Part shown: positions 18,981 to 28,700 of the stretch, in pieces
Layout of the letters: every line of letters starts with the position of its first letter
Position numbering within the stretch: position 1 is the first letter of the stretch
Assembly: GCF_014217805.1 (NCBI RefSeq)
Contig: NZ_CP055156.1
Location: forward strand, 2,858,585-2,922,584
Source: Adhaeribacter swui
GTDB lineage: Bacteria > Bacteroidota > Bacteroidia > Cytophagales > Hymenobacteraceae
Direction of reading: 5' to 3'
DNA length: 64,000 nucleotides
Made by a program: the position numbers and the translations under genes
The notes under the pieces: generated by a model
Seen by the model: only the letters and a program-made list of their open reading frames with translations
Databases searched by the model: none
What the model was told of the DNA's origin: nothing

Positions 18981-19739
18981 ATGTCAAGCACAACATCTAG
19001 TACAGCAACTCTAGATCGGCCTAATACCGGAACCTGGGATGGCGGAAATGAACCCATGAAAGCCAGTTATGGAAAACTCATGATGTGGTTTTTCCTACTG
19101 TCTGATACGTTTACATTCGCGGCATTTTTAACAACTTATGGTTTAATCAGACACCGGCACCTGGCCTATGTTGGAGAGCATGACAAATTCGTGTTTTCGC
19201 AGAATTACTGGCCAATTCCGGATAAAGTATTTAATGCCTTTCCATTTTTTCACGGAGTAGATTTGCCTTTAGCTTTTGTGGCTTTAATGACCATGATTCT
19301 TATTCTTTCTTCGGTAACCATGGTACTAGCCGTGGAGGCTGGACACCGGATGGATAAAAAAGATGTAGAAAAATGGCTGCTTTGGACTATTCTTTTTGGT
19401 TCTACTTTTATTGGTTGCCAGGCTTGGGAATGGGCTCACTTTATAACTGGTACAGAAGGTGGCTTAACCTTAGCCGATGGTTCTAAGGTATTTGGTGCTA
19501 ATCTTACCTTAAATCAATACGGGCCACCCTTATTTGCCGATTTATTCTTCTTTATCACTGGTTTTCACGGAACACACGTATTTAGCGGCATTGTATTATT
19601 AATTATCATGTTTATCATGACTGTTAATGGTGTTTTCCAGAAAAGAGGACATTATGAAATGGTAGAAAAGGTAGGTTTGTATTGGCACTTTGTAGATTTA
19701 GTATGGGTGTTCGTGTTTACCTTTTTCTACCTGGTTTAA
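18981..19739 (+). CDS. coxC: Cytochrome c oxidase subunit III
   Basis: The product has 252 residues. It has the subunit III pattern: KLMMWFFLLSDTFTFAAFLTTYGLIRHR in helix I, a VTMVLAVEAGHR helix, a GCQAWEWAHF segment and the closing GFHGTHVFSGIVLLIIMF and YWHFVDLVWVFVFTFFYL helices. It is longer than the subunit III-like protein just upstream because of an extra loop before the last helices. Both are probably part of the same oxidase, which is common in Bacteroidota clusters. Confidence 0.94.
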   Translation: MSSTTSSTATLDRPNTGTWDGGNEPMKASYGKLMMWFFLLSDTFTFAAFLTTYGLIRHRHLAYVGEHDKFVFSQNYWPIPDKVFNAFPFFHGVDLPLAFVALMTMILILSSVTMVLAVEAGHRMDKKDVEKWLLWTILFGSTFIGCQAWEWAHFITGTEGGLTLADGSKVFGANLTLNQYGPPLFADLFFFITGFHGTHVFSGIVLLIIMFIMTVNGVFQKRGHYEMVEKVGLYWHFVDLVWVFVFTFFYLV

Positions 19740-19823
19740 CAAAAAGCACTTTTAAGGTTTAATTAGTTTATATATCTAACTTGCTCTTACTTTATTAAGT
19801 AGCAGTATAAAAAATTTAAAAAT

Positions 19824-20171
19824 ATGGCTTCGCATTCACATCATTCACAAGAGGAAGAATTTTTAGGCGATATTCCAGCTCCACAAACTAAAGGTATTTG
19901 GCGGGTATTCTTAATTCTATGTGGTTTAACTGCCGTAGAATTCGCTTTTGCCTTTATGATGGACCCAAGTACTTTACGGAACAGTATCTTTATTATACTT
20001 ACCATTTTTAAAGCATTTTTTATCGTAGCAGAATTCATGCACTTAAAGCATGAGACTAAATCTTTAATTTGGAGTATTTTGATTCCTACGGCTTTGTTAA
20101 TTTGGTTACTGATTGCTCTAATAACCGAAGGAACCTACTTCGGCGATAGTGTTTATAATTATTTAAAATAA
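19824..20171 (+). CDS. coxD: Cytochrome c oxidase subunit IV family protein
   Basis: The product has 115 residues with three hydrophobic segments (about 26-46, 52-74 and 83-103), matching the prokaryotic subunit IV family. The second and third helices are joined by AEFMHLKHETKSL, a family hallmark. The N-terminus is His-rich (ASHSHHSQEEE). It is a small structural subunit assumed to help assembly of the oxidase. Confidence 0.9.
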   Translation: MASHSHHSQEEEFLGDIPAPQTKGIWRVFLILCGLTAVEFAFAFMMDPSTLRNSIFIILTIFKAFFIVAEFMHLKHETKSLIWSILIPTALLIWLLIALITEGTYFGDSVYNYLK

Positions 20172-20180
20172 TACGATTAT

Positions 20181-20855
20181 ATGTCACCTAAGAAGGTACT
20201 AATACTAGGTTTACTATTATTAGTACCTATTTTTTTATTTTTATTTTTAAAAGGTTTTGGTACGAACCATTACGCCTTACCTTTTTATTATCCGGAAGTT
20301 GATGAAAATACGGAAATGCCCATTGTTCGTGATGGAGATACTGTTTTTCAAAAAATTCCCGACTTCCGTTTAGTTTCTCAAGAAGGCAAAGCCGTTTCGC
20401 AGGCCGATTTGCAAAATACCGTTTATGTGGCAAACTTCTTCTTTGCTTCTTGCCAGGATGTTTGCAAGAAAATGTCGGCTCAAATGGTACGGGTAAATGA
20501 GGCTTTCCGTAATAATCCGCAAGTAAAGTTAATTTCTTATACCGTAGATCCGGAACGGGATTCGGTAGCCGTATTAAAGCAATACGCCAACATGTACCAA
20601 GCTGATCCGGCAAAATGGTTATTTGTAACCGGACCTAAAAAAGAAATTTACACTTTAGCGCAGACGGGTTATAAAGTAGCGGCCGTGGAAGTTCCCGGAA
20701 CCGTGCCTGATTTTATTCATTCCGAAAAACTAATTTTAGTAGATAAAGAAAAACATGTGCGCGGTATTTATGATGGTACCAACGCGCAAGACGTAGACCG
20801 CCTAATTACCGAAATAACTGTGCTGTTGCATAGTTATCAGCAAAATGAAAAATAA
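20181..20855 (+). CDS. sco: SCO1/SenC family copper chaperone
   Basis: The product has 224 residues: an N-terminal membrane anchor (about 5-24) and a thioredoxin-fold domain facing the periplasm. The copper-binding CxxxC (Cys91 and Cys95, CQDVC) and the distant His180 (FIHSEK) are present, as is the SYTVDPERDSV segment. SCO proteins deliver copper to, or reduce, the CuA centre of CoxB. The gene lies 10 bases after the subunit IV gene. Its end overlaps the DUF420 gene by 11 bases. Confidence 0.95.
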   Translation: MSPKKVLILGLLLLVPIFLFLFLKGFGTNHYALPFYYPEVDENTEMPIVRDGDTVFQKIPDFRLVSQEGKAVSQADLQNTVYVANFFFASCQDVCKKMSAQMVRVNEAFRNNPQVKLISYTVDPERDSVAVLKQYANMYQADPAKWLFVTGPKKEIYTLAQTGYKVAAVEVPGTVPDFIHSEKLILVDKEKHVRGIYDGTNAQDVDRLITEITVLLHSYQQNEK

Positions 20856-21378
20856 CGATCGTACTTATTTGATTTTAATTGCCATTTTATCGGTGGCAGT
20901 TCCTTTAATCGTAGCTTTTTTATTGTTTGTGCCCCAAACAGGTAAGCTAGGTAGCGTAGATGTTACTTTTTTACCAAAGTTGCATGCTTTGCTTAATTCT
21001 TTAACTGCTCTATCTTTAATTATTGGATACTATAACGTAAAAAATAAAAATATCCGGGGGCATAAGTTTGCCATGGTTACGGCATTTACTTTATCGGCCT
21101 TTTTTTTAATTTCTTACGTTACGTACCATTACCAAGCTCCACCAACTAAATTTGGGGGAGAAGGAACCTTAAAAACTATCTATTACGTAATTCTTATAAC
21201 GCATATTGTGTTAGCGGCAGTAATCGTACCTTTGGTATTATTATCGGTGTATTTTGCGGCGAGCAATCAAATAAACCGGCATAGAAAAATTGCCCGCTGG
21301 ACATTCCCGATTTGGTTATATGTGGCCGTAACAGGCGTAGTGGTATATTTTATGATTGCTCCTTATTATCAAATTTAA
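20845..21378 (+). CDS. DUF420 membrane protein
   Basis: The product has 177 residues with five hydrophobic segments. It matches the DUF420 pattern: LPKLHALLNSLTALSLIIGYY, a helix with RGHKFAM, VTYHYQAP, TIYYVILITHIVLAAVIVPLVL, and the closing HRKIARWTFPIWLYVAVTGVVVYFM. DUF420 proteins are often encoded beside SCO and oxidase genes and are thought to help oxidase assembly, although no activity is proven. Conserved His residues in the helices could bind metal or heme. It overlaps sco by 11 bases. Confidence 0.9.
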   Translation: MKNNDRTYLILIAILSVAVPLIVAFLLFVPQTGKLGSVDVTFLPKLHALLNSLTALSLIIGYYNVKNKNIRGHKFAMVTAFTLSAFFLISYVTYHYQAPPTKFGGEGTLKTIYYVILITHIVLAAVIVPLVLLSVYFAASNQINRHRKIARWTFPIWLYVAVTGVVVYFMIAPYYQI

Positions 21379-21397
21379 GTTAGCTAAATATTATTGT

Positions 21398-21652
21398 ATG
21401 AAAAGATTTTTTAAAATTTTCGTATTTCTGTTCTCATTCGTGGTATTTACTGCAATGCTAGAGATTCCTGTTTCGGCACAATGTGCCTTATGCCGCTCGT
21501 CGGTTGAATCGAACCGGGCCGATGAAAAGCTAAGTAAATTTGGCAATGGCTTAAACAAAGGTATATTATTTTTGGTGTCGGTCCCTTACATTATGGTGGG
21601 TACAGTAGGGTTTTTATGGTACCGGCATAATCGAAAAAATAAAGGTAAATAG
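21398..21652 (+). CDS. Small Cys-containing membrane protein at the end of the oxidase operon
   Basis: The product has 84 residues from the ATG at 21398; an in-frame start at 21356 would extend it into the DUF420 gene and is less likely. It has an N-terminal signal peptide or anchor (residues 1-26), then a CALC pair just after the predicted cleavage site, a short charged segment (VESNRADEKLSKFGNGLNKG) and one membrane helix with a basic tail (RHNRKNKGK). I do not recognise a named family. The position after sco and DUF420 suggests a part in copper handling or oxidase assembly, with the Cys pair as a possible metal or redox site. Confidence 0.75.
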   Translation: MKRFFKIFVFLFSFVVFTAMLEIPVSAQCALCRSSVESNRADEKLSKFGNGLNKGILFLVSVPYIMVGTVGFLWYRHNRKNKGK

Positions 21653-22055
21653 TTCTGTTATTTACATTCTTAAAACTACTAAAAGCAAAAATCCCCGGTA
21701 ATTCCGGGGATTTTTGCTTTTAGTAGTTTTGATGTTTTCATTTACCGGCACTCGCTACAATAAACTTATTTCTTTAAATTTTGTCATCGTTATATTTAGC
21801 CTAATTAGATCATTAAAGCAAATTGCTCCTGGTGGTATTACAAATTATTATTTAAACATATTCTTATGGCTTTAATGCACTCGATAAAATTTAATTTAAA
21901 GAACATGCTTCCGGGTTAAACTAAGCATTGGGTTTAGTTGGTTTATTCTTATGCAACCTGGTTCGCGAAATAGTACTTTAAAAGCATAATAGCTGTTCTT
22001 TTCTGCGGAATTTGCATAATTTTTGAATAAGTTCGTGTAACCATACTTTTTTGAT
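21653..22055 (+). other. Intergenic region after the respiratory operon
   Basis: About 400 bases. The first part holds the 27-bp terminator hairpin. The remainder is AT-rich without a credible gene. A sequence near 22018 (TAATTTTTG) is close to the Bacteroidota -7 element but one base too long, so the promoter of the following kinase gene is uncertain. Confidence 0.5.
21672..21730 (+). terminator. Perfect 27-bp hairpin terminator of the respiratory operon
   Basis: The arms 21672-21698 and 21704-21730 are perfect inverted repeats of 27 bases around a 5-base loop (TAATT). The core is ATCCCCGG / CCGGGGAT, flanked by A-rich and T-rich arms, so it could stop transcription from either side. It begins 20 bases after the last gene of the operon. 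Confidence 0.9.
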
Positions 22056-25000
22056 TTGAAATCCCGGCCATTTCCTTATATCCATTTAATAGCGGCTATC
22101 ATCTGTTTTGCGGCAGCCGCTATTCTTAACCTGTATACTTATTTTTCCCAGTCGTCGGCAGATAAAAATATTTCTTTTGTAGCGGATAACATCAGCAAGG
22201 CCATTAATGCGGCCGACCAGGATATGGTATTAGCCAGAACGTATTTGCGGGAAGATACCGTTCTTTTTTTGAGGTTATTAGGCAAAACTCAATATCCCTG
22301 TTTTATTTTAAAACAAGACCGGCTGGTTTTTTGGTCTGATCATACTACGGTTACTGAATTTGATAATGCTACCATTAAAGAAGGGTATAGTGTAATTGAA
22401 TCTAAATTTGGGAGGTATCTGGTTAGTAAAAAAAATCATCAGAACTTTACTATTCTTATCTATATTCCGCTGGAAGTTAGTTTTGGCATTAATAACAACT
22501 ATCTGCAATCTGGGTTAAACGATGCCATTTTCGGGAGTATGCAGGCTCGTTTATTCACCGATCCTAATTCGCCTTTTCCTAAATTACGGACTTCCGATGG
22601 CACCTACTTGTTTTCGCTGCAGCAATTAGTAGAAACGGATGTCCGGAAAAGTAGCCAGGCAGCAATTGCCATTATTACTTTAGGAATAGGATTTTTGGTT
22701 TATTGCCTCATTTTTATAAGCCAGTCGTACTTAAGGCGCGATGAGTTTGTGCGGGGCTTGGCTATTTTAATTATACCATTGTTCGGGCTCCGGATAATGC
22801 TCCTGTTTTTTAATTTTCCGTTTTCTGTTCTGGAACTGGAAGTTTTCAACCCCAAACTCTACGCCGCATCTTTCTGGTCGCCATCCATCGGCGATTTATT
22901 GTTAAATGCTATATTGTTAGCCGTACTTACTTTTAATCTGGCTTATATTTTCCGGAAGCTGCATATTACCAACCAGCTCAGAAATTTAAATACCCGGGGG
23001 CGGATTTTAGTAAAATTAGGTTGTGCTGTAATCTTTTACCTGATGCTGCACGGATTGTACGTGTTTTATTTAGATTCTTTTACCAACTCTTTACTCGTGT
23101 TGGATGTATCGCAGAGTTTAGATTTTTCTTTTTATAAATTTTTGCTCTACACGGCTTTTATTCTGCATACCGTTATATTTTTCATCTTTGTTCATTTTTT
23201 AACCCAAATCTTTCACGCGGTTCAACCAGATAATACAGCGCCGTACTGGTATTACCTGCTTACTGGTTCTGGTGGATTTTTTGTTCTGATTGGGGCCTTA
23301 AACAATAAAGCCGGTATTATTTTATTTGGTTTAAGCTTACTGTTTTTTGTAGCCATCATCTTTGTCCGCTTTCGCCGGAATATTACCGCTAACCCTTACC
23401 AAACCTATTTATTTATTTTTTGGATTATTGGCATGAGCTCCGCAGCCGGGAGTTTGGCCATGTACGTGCATTACCAGAATTTATTATTGGTAAACAAACA
23501 AAAGTTTGCTTCCGGAATTTTATTAGATAATGATATTCAAGGAGAGTATTTATTGAATGATGTTTCGCAGAAAGTACAGGCAGATATTTCTATTAGAAAC
23601 AAGTTTGCGCTAGACCCTTATATTGATGTAAATTTTATCACGCAAAAAATAGAACGATATTATTTGCGCGATTACTTTGATAAGTACGAAGTTAACGTAT
23701 TGGTATTTGATGCAAACGACCAAATTTTAAACCCGAATGATATAACGCTCCGAAATGAGAATAGCGATATTAACCTGCCGCTATACATTAAAAATGTACT
23801 CCGCGATGCGGTACCAACCGAGCGCGACGGTTTATTTTTAATTAAAGAAGAAGAAGAGCAAAACTCCCGCAGGTACATCCAATTTATTCGGTTACGTACC
23901 GTAATTAAAGCTTTAGCCACCATTGTATTGGAGCTAAATTTAAAAAAATTAACTCCTTACAGCGTTATTCCGGAATTGTTGGTTGATCAAAAGTTTTTTC
24001 AGCCTTTATATAACCGGGATTTTAGTTATGCTTTTTACCAGGATAAAAAGCTGACCTACAACGAAGGTGATTATAATTACACGCGCTTTTTTTCACCCGC
24101 CATCCTGGACAATCCGGAGTTAAGAATAAATGGGTTGCAAGTAAATGGGTACCATCATTTAGGTTTTCCTACGAAGGGCGGCAAGTTACTGGTGGTAACC
24201 ACGGCTAGTTATTCCTTACGGGATGTAGGTTCTAATTTTTCGGCCTTATTCCTGGTGCACACGTTGTACCTGCTTATTTACATGCTGCTCTTTTTCTTGA
24301 TGCGGGCACGGTATATACAGGAGTTCAGCGCTAATTTTAGTACCAAAATTCAATTGTATCTAAACTTTGGTATCTTAATTCCTTTAGTTTTAATTAGTAT
24401 TGCCACGGCCAGTTTAGTAACCGGCTCTTACCGCCAAGACTTGGAAGATACTTATTATAAACGGGGCAAATTAATTCAGGAAAACTTTTTGAGCAACGTT
24501 GCCAAGAATGGCAACGACGACAGCCAGGATGGTTTAGCCGTGCAGGTGCGGCAACTCGCCGATTTATCAGAAACCGACATAAACCTTTACGATAGCCAGG
24601 GCAAATTAATCTTCTCGAGCCAACCACTTATTTTCGAGGCAGGACTTTTGTCGAGGTACATTAACCCCGAAGCATTTGTAACGATTGAAGAAGGGCACGC
24701 CCGTAGGGTGTTGTTACAGGAAAGGGCCGGTAACATTCAGTTTAACGCCTTATACATTCCGCTTTATAAAGATGAGTATAATAACCAGGTAGAAGCTTTT
24801 ATTGGCTTGCCCTTTTTTGATTCGGAAAAAGAGCTTGATTCTAAGCTGATTGATCTTTTTACCACCATAATGAACATTTTTACCGCCATGTTTATTGTTT
24901 TTATGGTACTTACCTATATTGCTTCCAGGGCCTTAACAGTACCTTTAAAACTGGTTACGCAAAAACTAAAACAAACTACCCTTACCGGACAAAACGAAAA

Positions 25001-25775
25001 ATTAGAATATTACTCGGCTGATGAAATTGGCTTGTTAGTAAATGAGTATAACAACATGTTGCTAAAGCTGGAAGAAAGTAAAAAAGAATTAGCCACCCGC
25101 GAAAAAGAAGCCGCCTGGCGCGAAATGGCACGGCAAGTAGCGCACGAAATTAAAAATCCGCTGACGCCCATGAAGCTTTCGCTGCAATTTTTACAAAAAG
25201 CCATTGCGGAGAAACGCGAAAATACAGAAGCATTAATCAGTAAAATTTCGGGAACGCTAATTACCCAAATAAACACCCTCAGCGATATTGCCACTTCGTT
25301 TTCCAGCTTTACGGCTATGCCGGAATTAAAGCAACAGGAAATTGATATTGCCCAAATCTTGCAACAATGCGCCGAGCTGCACCAGGATGCCAGCAATCGC
25401 ATTCAAATTTATATTCCGGCGGGTAATTTTCAGGTGGTGGCCGATGAAAGTTTAATGGTTCGTACTTTTAACAACTTACTTATAAATGCCTTGCAAGCTA
25501 TTCCGGCGGGCCGCAAACCTTGCGTTTTAGTTTCCCTGCAAAAAAACTCCCCGGATAAAGTTCTTATTTCGGTAAAAGATAATGGGAGCGGCATTCCGGC
25601 CGAAATTTACCATAAGGTGTTTATTCCTAATTTTAGTACCAAATTTTCGGGTTCCGGTATTGGCTTAGCCGTAGCAAAACGCGGAATAGAAAGTGCCGGT
25701 GGACGGATTTGGTTTGAAACAATGGAAGACGAGGGAACTACCTTTTTTATTGAATTACCAGCCGTGGCAACATGA
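22056..25775 (+). CDS. NtrY-like membrane sensor histidine kinase
   Basis: The product has 1239 residues. It begins with TTG at 22056; no ATG precedes the first membrane helix in frame. After the first helix (about 7-27) comes an extracytoplasmic part, a block of about eight helices between residues 200 and 475, and further soluble and membrane parts with a last helix at about 936-955. A HAMP domain (957-1008) follows. The HisKA box AHEIKNPLTPMKLS has its phospho-acceptor at His1030. The ATPase domain shows NNLLINALQA, DNGSGIP and GSGIGLAVAK. The HEIKNPLTP type resembles NtrY. No response regulator is adjacent. Its stop overlaps the start of the next gene by 4 bases. Confidence 0.93.
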   Translation: MKSRPFPYIHLIAAIICFAAAAILNLYTYFSQSSADKNISFVADNISKAINAADQDMVLARTYLREDTVLFLRLLGKTQYPCFILKQDRLVFWSDHTTVTEFDNATIKEGYSVIESKFGRYLVSKKNHQNFTILIYIPLEVSFGINNNYLQSGLNDAIFGSMQARLFTDPNSPFPKLRTSDGTYLFSLQQLVETDVRKSSQAAIAIITLGIGFLVYCLIFISQSYLRRDEFVRGLAILIIPLFGLRIMLLFFNFPFSVLELEVFNPKLYAASFWSPSIGDLLLNAILLAVLTFNLAYIFRKLHITNQLRNLNTRGRILVKLGCAVIFYLMLHGLYVFYLDSFTNSLLVLDVSQSLDFSFYKFLLYTAFILHTVIFFIFVHFLTQIFHAVQPDNTAPYWYYLLTGSGGFFVLIGALNNKAGIILFGLSLLFFVAIIFVRFRRNITANPYQTYLFIFWIIGMSSAAGSLAMYVHYQNLLLVNKQKFASGILLDNDIQGEYLLNDVSQKVQADISIRNKFALDPYIDVNFITQKIERYYLRDYFDKYEVNVLVFDANDQILNPNDITLRNENSDINLPLYIKNVLRDAVPTERDGLFLIKEEEEQNSRRYIQFIRLRTVIKALATIVLELNLKKLTPYSVIPELLVDQKFFQPLYNRDFSYAFYQDKKLTYNEGDYNYTRFFSPAILDNPELRINGLQVNGYHHLGFPTKGGKLLVVTTASYSLRDVGSNFSALFLVHTLYLLIYMLLFFLMRARYIQEFSANFSTKIQLYLNFGILIPLVLISIATASLVTGSYRQDLEDTYYKRGKLIQENFLSNVAKNGNDDSQDGLAVQVRQLADLSETDINLYDSQGKLIFSSQPLIFEAGLLSRYINPEAFVTIEEGHARRVLLQERAGNIQFNALYIPLYKDEYNNQVEAFIGLPFFDSEKELDSKLIDLFTTIMNIFTAMFIVFMVLTYIASRALTVPLKLVTQKLKQTTLTGQNEKLEYYSADEIGLLVNEYNNMLLKLEESKKELATREKEAAWREMARQVAHEIKNPLTPMKLSLQFLQKAIAEKRENTEALISKISGTLITQINTLSDIATSFSSFTAMPELKQQEIDIAQILQQCAELHQDASNRIQIYIPAGNFQVVADESLMVRTFNNLLINALQAIPAGRKPCVLVSLQKNSPDKVLISVKDNGSGIPAEIYHKVFIPNFSTKFSGSGIGLAVAKRGIESAGGRIWFETMEDEGTTFFIELPAVAT

Positions 25776-28700
25776 ATAAATGGTGGTTGATCGGAATTCT
25801 CTGGGGCTTTGTTTTGTGGTCGGCCCAAGCGCAGTATTCCAACCAACGTTGTAAGTGGGTTTATCTGTCTGATACTCCCATCCAGCTAGATTCCCTCACC
25901 ATTTTGCCTGGTTCCATTACCCTGCGGGGGGCTGCTGATACCCTTAACTTTCTGTATAATCCGAATTTAAATCAATTTCAAATTCTACGGCCGCCCGTAC
26001 CAGTTATTTCGCGGGATAGCTTGGGTAATGTGAAAACCCAAACAAATTTAGGTCGTGATTCGGTATTGGTTTGTTACCGGGTGCTACCGTTTAATTTAGC
26101 CATGGCGCGCTATCGGCGTAAAATTACCGCAAATGATACCGTTTTTTTGCCTGGCGGTAAATTATACGCCGAAGAAATCGGAAGTAAAAAAGAAGAATTG
26201 TTCCGGACACCGGGCTTAAATAAAAATGGTACCATTACCCGGGGCGTTTCTTTTGGCAATACGCAAAACGTATTTGTTAACTCAGCTTTAAATTTACAAC
26301 TCGAAGGTAAACTATCAGAAGAGATCGGGATTACCGCTTCTATTTCGGACCAGAATGTGCCGTTTCAGCCGCAAGGAAATACGCAGCAACTGCAAGAGTT
26401 CGACCGTATTTTCATTACTTTACAGCACCAGCTCTGGAATGTTACGGCCGGCGATATTGTGTTGCGCAACAAACCCGATTATTTTCTGCGGTATTATAAA
26501 AATGTACAAGGCGCTGCTTTCGAGGTAAATTACAATTTAAAACCCAACCAAAAGGCGAGTACTTCGGCGGTGGCTTCTGTAGCAAAAGGCAAGTTTTCTT
26601 CTATCCAAGTAAAACCCATCGAAAATGTGCAGGGACCGTACCGCTTAACCGGACCAACTACCGAAAAGTACATTATTGTGCTGGCTAATTCCGAGAAGGT
26701 TTATCTGGATGGTAAACTATTAACCCGGGGTTTTGATTACGATTACGTTATTGATTACAACCAAGCCGAAATTACTTTTACCACCCGCAATGTAATCATT
26801 CAAAGTTCCCGGATCCGGATTGATTTTGAATATTCGGATCGCAATTACAACCGCACTATTTATCAGGCGAGCCATTATCAGCAGATTAATAAACTGAACG
26901 TGCACGCTAACCTGTATAACGAATCGGATAACCCGAATAACTTATTAAACTTAGATTTAAAGCCCAGCGATAAGCAATTATTAAGTGAAATTGGCGATAG
27001 TTTACAACTGGCATTTACCCCCGGCGTAGAAACCGTGCCGTATGATCGGCAGCAGGTATTGTATACCGATTCCACGGTTATTGTGGATAATAGTACCCGC
27101 CAGATTTATGTGTATACCGAAGACTCGACTTTATCGGCTTATTATTCGTTGCGCTTTACGGATGTAGGGCAGGGGAATGGCGATTACCTGCCCGTAAATA
27201 CCACAGTTAATGGCCGATCTTTTAAATGGGTGGCGCCTATAGACGGACACCCGCAGGGGCGGTACCAGCCAGTTCGGATTTTACCAACCCCCGTTCAGAA
27301 GCAAATGGCTACGGTAGGCGCCGATTACCAGCTAAACAAAGAAACGAATGTGTACCTGGAAACCGCCGTCTCTAAATACGATGTAAACCGGTTTTCCAGT
27401 AAAGATTCTCAGGATGATAATGGCAAAGCGATAAAAGTAGGTTATACGGTCCGGGAGAAAAGTCTGCCTATTTTGGGTAAGTACAAACTGCAAAGCGCCT
27501 TTAATTACGAATTTACAGATCGCAACTTTGTGGCTATCGACCGATACCGCGATATAGAGTTTGACCGGGATTGGAGCAATGGGGTTGTGGCCAATACCCG
27601 CCAGAGTGATAATATTTTAAATTTTTCGGTAGGACTCGTGAAAGACAATGCCCATACCTTTAATTACCGGATTAGCCGGCGTTACCGTTCGCAGGAAGTA
27701 GATGGCGTGCAACATTACTTAGATGTAGCGCAAACATTTAAAGGCTTTTCTTTGAAGGGTAATCTTTTTACCTTGTACAGTACCCGGCTGAATAAAGTAA
27801 AATCGGGGTGGGTGCGCGGCTTAGCCGAAATTACGTATCCTACCCGAAAAATTGTGCCCGGCTATACCTACCGCTTCGATAAAAACCGCGAAGATTCGGT
27901 TATTAATCCAGATTCGCTTTACAACTCGGCCATCTATTTTGACGAGCACATCTTTTTTGTGCGTAGTAAAGATAGTGCCGCCACCCGTTACGGTTTAAGT
28001 TACGGTTACCGCGCTGATCGCCGGCCAAGACAAGGAGAACTAGGTGAACCTGAAAATGCGCAAACCTATAATGGCTACCTGCAAACTAAAGTAGGAAGCA
28101 CCCAAGATATTCAAGCGCAGCTCACGTACCGGCAAGCAAACAGCGTGGATAGTCTAAACAAAGCAACCATTCTATCAACGATTAACTGGAATGGCGATTT
28201 ACTAAAACGGCATCTGCGCTCGGAGTTGAGCTATACAGTAGCCACCGGCCGGGAAGTAAAACGCGAGTATGAGTTTATTCAAACGGTACCGGGGCAAGGA
28301 ACGCATTACTTAATGCCCGGCGGTAACCCCCGAAACTTAAACGATTACTACGAAGCGCAAACCCCCGATGCGCAGTATCGTACCCACATTAAAGTTTTTT
28401 TACCCACCGACCAGTACATTATTGCTTATACCAACCGGCTGAGCTACCGGTTAAATTCCAGCTTGCCACGTAGCTGGCAGGATGCTAATTCCATTTTTAA
28501 AAAAATGGCTTCGCGCTTAACCGCAATTACCTCCATTGCCATCGATAAAAAAACTACCGATACAGATTTAGCGCATCGCTTTAATCCGTTTAGTCAGAAT
28601 ATAGAAGATAGTTTGCTGCTTTCTAGGATTAACTCGTTCCGGAATACGGTATACTATAACCGGAGCAATCCTAAATTTGGTTTAGAGTTTACCATTCAGC

